Assembly: GCA_002391425.1 (NCBI GenBank)
Contig: DGEZ01000118.1
Coordinates: 1-6,090, forward strand
Direction: 5' to 3'
From: Micrococcales bacterium UBA3913
GTDB lineage: Bacteria; Actinomycetota; Actinomycetes; Actinomycetales; Microbacteriaceae
DNA length: 6,090 bases
A model generated the notes under the pieces. It ran no database searches. It was not told where the DNA came from and saw nothing but the letters and a program-made list of their open reading frames with translations. Positions 6,035 to 6,090 of this stretch are shown in pieces. A program made the translations under genes and the position numbers. How positions within the stretch are numbered: the stretch's first letter is position 1; every line of letters begins with the position of its first letter.

Positions 6035-6057
6035 GGCTGGATGTCAATTTTGGCGCC
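5990..6057. repeat. Perfect 24-bp inverted repeat with nested hairpin across the nusA stop codon
   Basis: The left arm 5990-6013 (coding for the KH2 end, about GAKIDIQP) is exactly complementary to the right arm 6034-6057. Inside, GACTCC (6014-6019) pairs with GGAGTC (6025-6030) around a five-base loop, leaving only GTA (6031-6033) unpaired. The transcript could thus fold into a nearly continuous 30-bp hairpin, with the stop TAG (6032-6034) at the junction. A perfect match of this length at this spacing is not expected by chance. Possible roles are terminator, attenuator, mRNA 3' stabiliser, or translational control of a downstream gene. Confidence 0.9.
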
Positions 6058-6090
6058 GAAACGGGCGTCTAAGGGCGGCCGTTTCGGTTG
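6041..6090 (+). CDS. Possible start of a gene running off the right edge
   Basis: An ATG six bases after the nusA stop opens a frame with no stop to the window end, reading MSILAPKRASKGGRFG. In actinobacteria nusA is usually followed by ylxR and infB; the visible basic residues carry no YlxR signature (no CxxC yet), so the identity is open. Upstream, AGGG at 6033-6036 is a weak ribosome site. The first 17 bases lie in the right arm of the inverted repeat, so part of this frame is simply the complement of nusA codons. Sixteen codons without a stop is weak evidence in GC-rich DNA. Confidence 0.25.
   Translation, partial: MSILAPKRASKGGRFG
6056..6087 (+). terminator. Second hairpin after nusA, possible intrinsic terminator
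   Basis: CCGAAACGG (6056-6064) pairs perfectly with CCGTTTCGG (6079-6087) around a 14-base loop. Only TTG remains before the window ends, so a T-run can be neither confirmed nor excluded. The stem begins on the last two bases of the large inverted repeat, making a tandem of hairpins. If the frame from 6041 is a real gene, this would lie inside it and a terminator role would be unlikely. Confidence 0.4.

Noticed and set aside
5990..6057. Inverted repeat as a snap-back amplification or assembly chimera
   Set aside because: A snap-back would continue as the reverse complement of upstream nusA, but homology stops sharply after 24 bases and unrelated sequence follows. Raw reads would still be needed to exclude it fully.
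1..6090. CRISPR array, tRNA or rRNA gene, insertion sequence, phage or defence genes
   Set aside because: No regularly spaced repeats, no cloverleaf or rRNA-like segment, and no transposase or defence protein motif were seen on either strand.

Overview
This GC-rich window carries conserved actinobacterial housekeeping genes. The protein sequences of IspG, ProRS and NusA, the GTG starts and the TANNNT-type -10 elements all suggest a member of the Actinomycetota. Actinomycetales is a plausible order, but the genus cannot be fixed from sequence reading alone.

Layout. Positions 1-909 hold the 3' three-quarters of ispG (isoprenoid MEP pathway), cut by the left edge. A small four-helix membrane protein gene (981-1370) follows, then the complete prolyl-tRNA synthetase gene proS (1431-3206). 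Next come a 101-residue protein of unknown function that may be translated from a leaderless mRNA (3307-3612) and a Cof-type HAD phosphatase gene (3665-4522), all on the + strand. A short XRE-family regulator gene (4568-4876) lies on the - strand, convergent with the HAD gene and divergent from nusA. The 183-base gap 4877-5059 holds the presumed promoters of both divergent genes and a cluster of TGTTCAG half-sites. nusA (5060-6034) is complete.

How the genes relate. ispG, proS and nusA are parts of the conserved ispG...proS...nusA-infB neighbourhood known from actinobacteria. They serve isoprenoid synthesis, tRNA charging and transcription elongation/termination. The gene usually found just upstream of nusA, rimP, is absent here; the XRE gene and a dedicated promoter occupy its place.

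Most notable structure. The last 24 bases shared by the nusA coding region and its 3' flank form a perfect 24-bp inverted repeat (5990-6013 with 6034-6057). It encloses a second 6-bp hairpin and places the nusA stop codon at the edge of the right arm. A second, 9-bp hairpin follows immediately (6056-6087). The right arm also contains an ATG that opens a frame running off the window, so the structure could terminate or attenuate transcription, or couple translation of nusA to a downstream gene. A second candidate regulatory module is the nested palindromic site spanning the nusA promoter.
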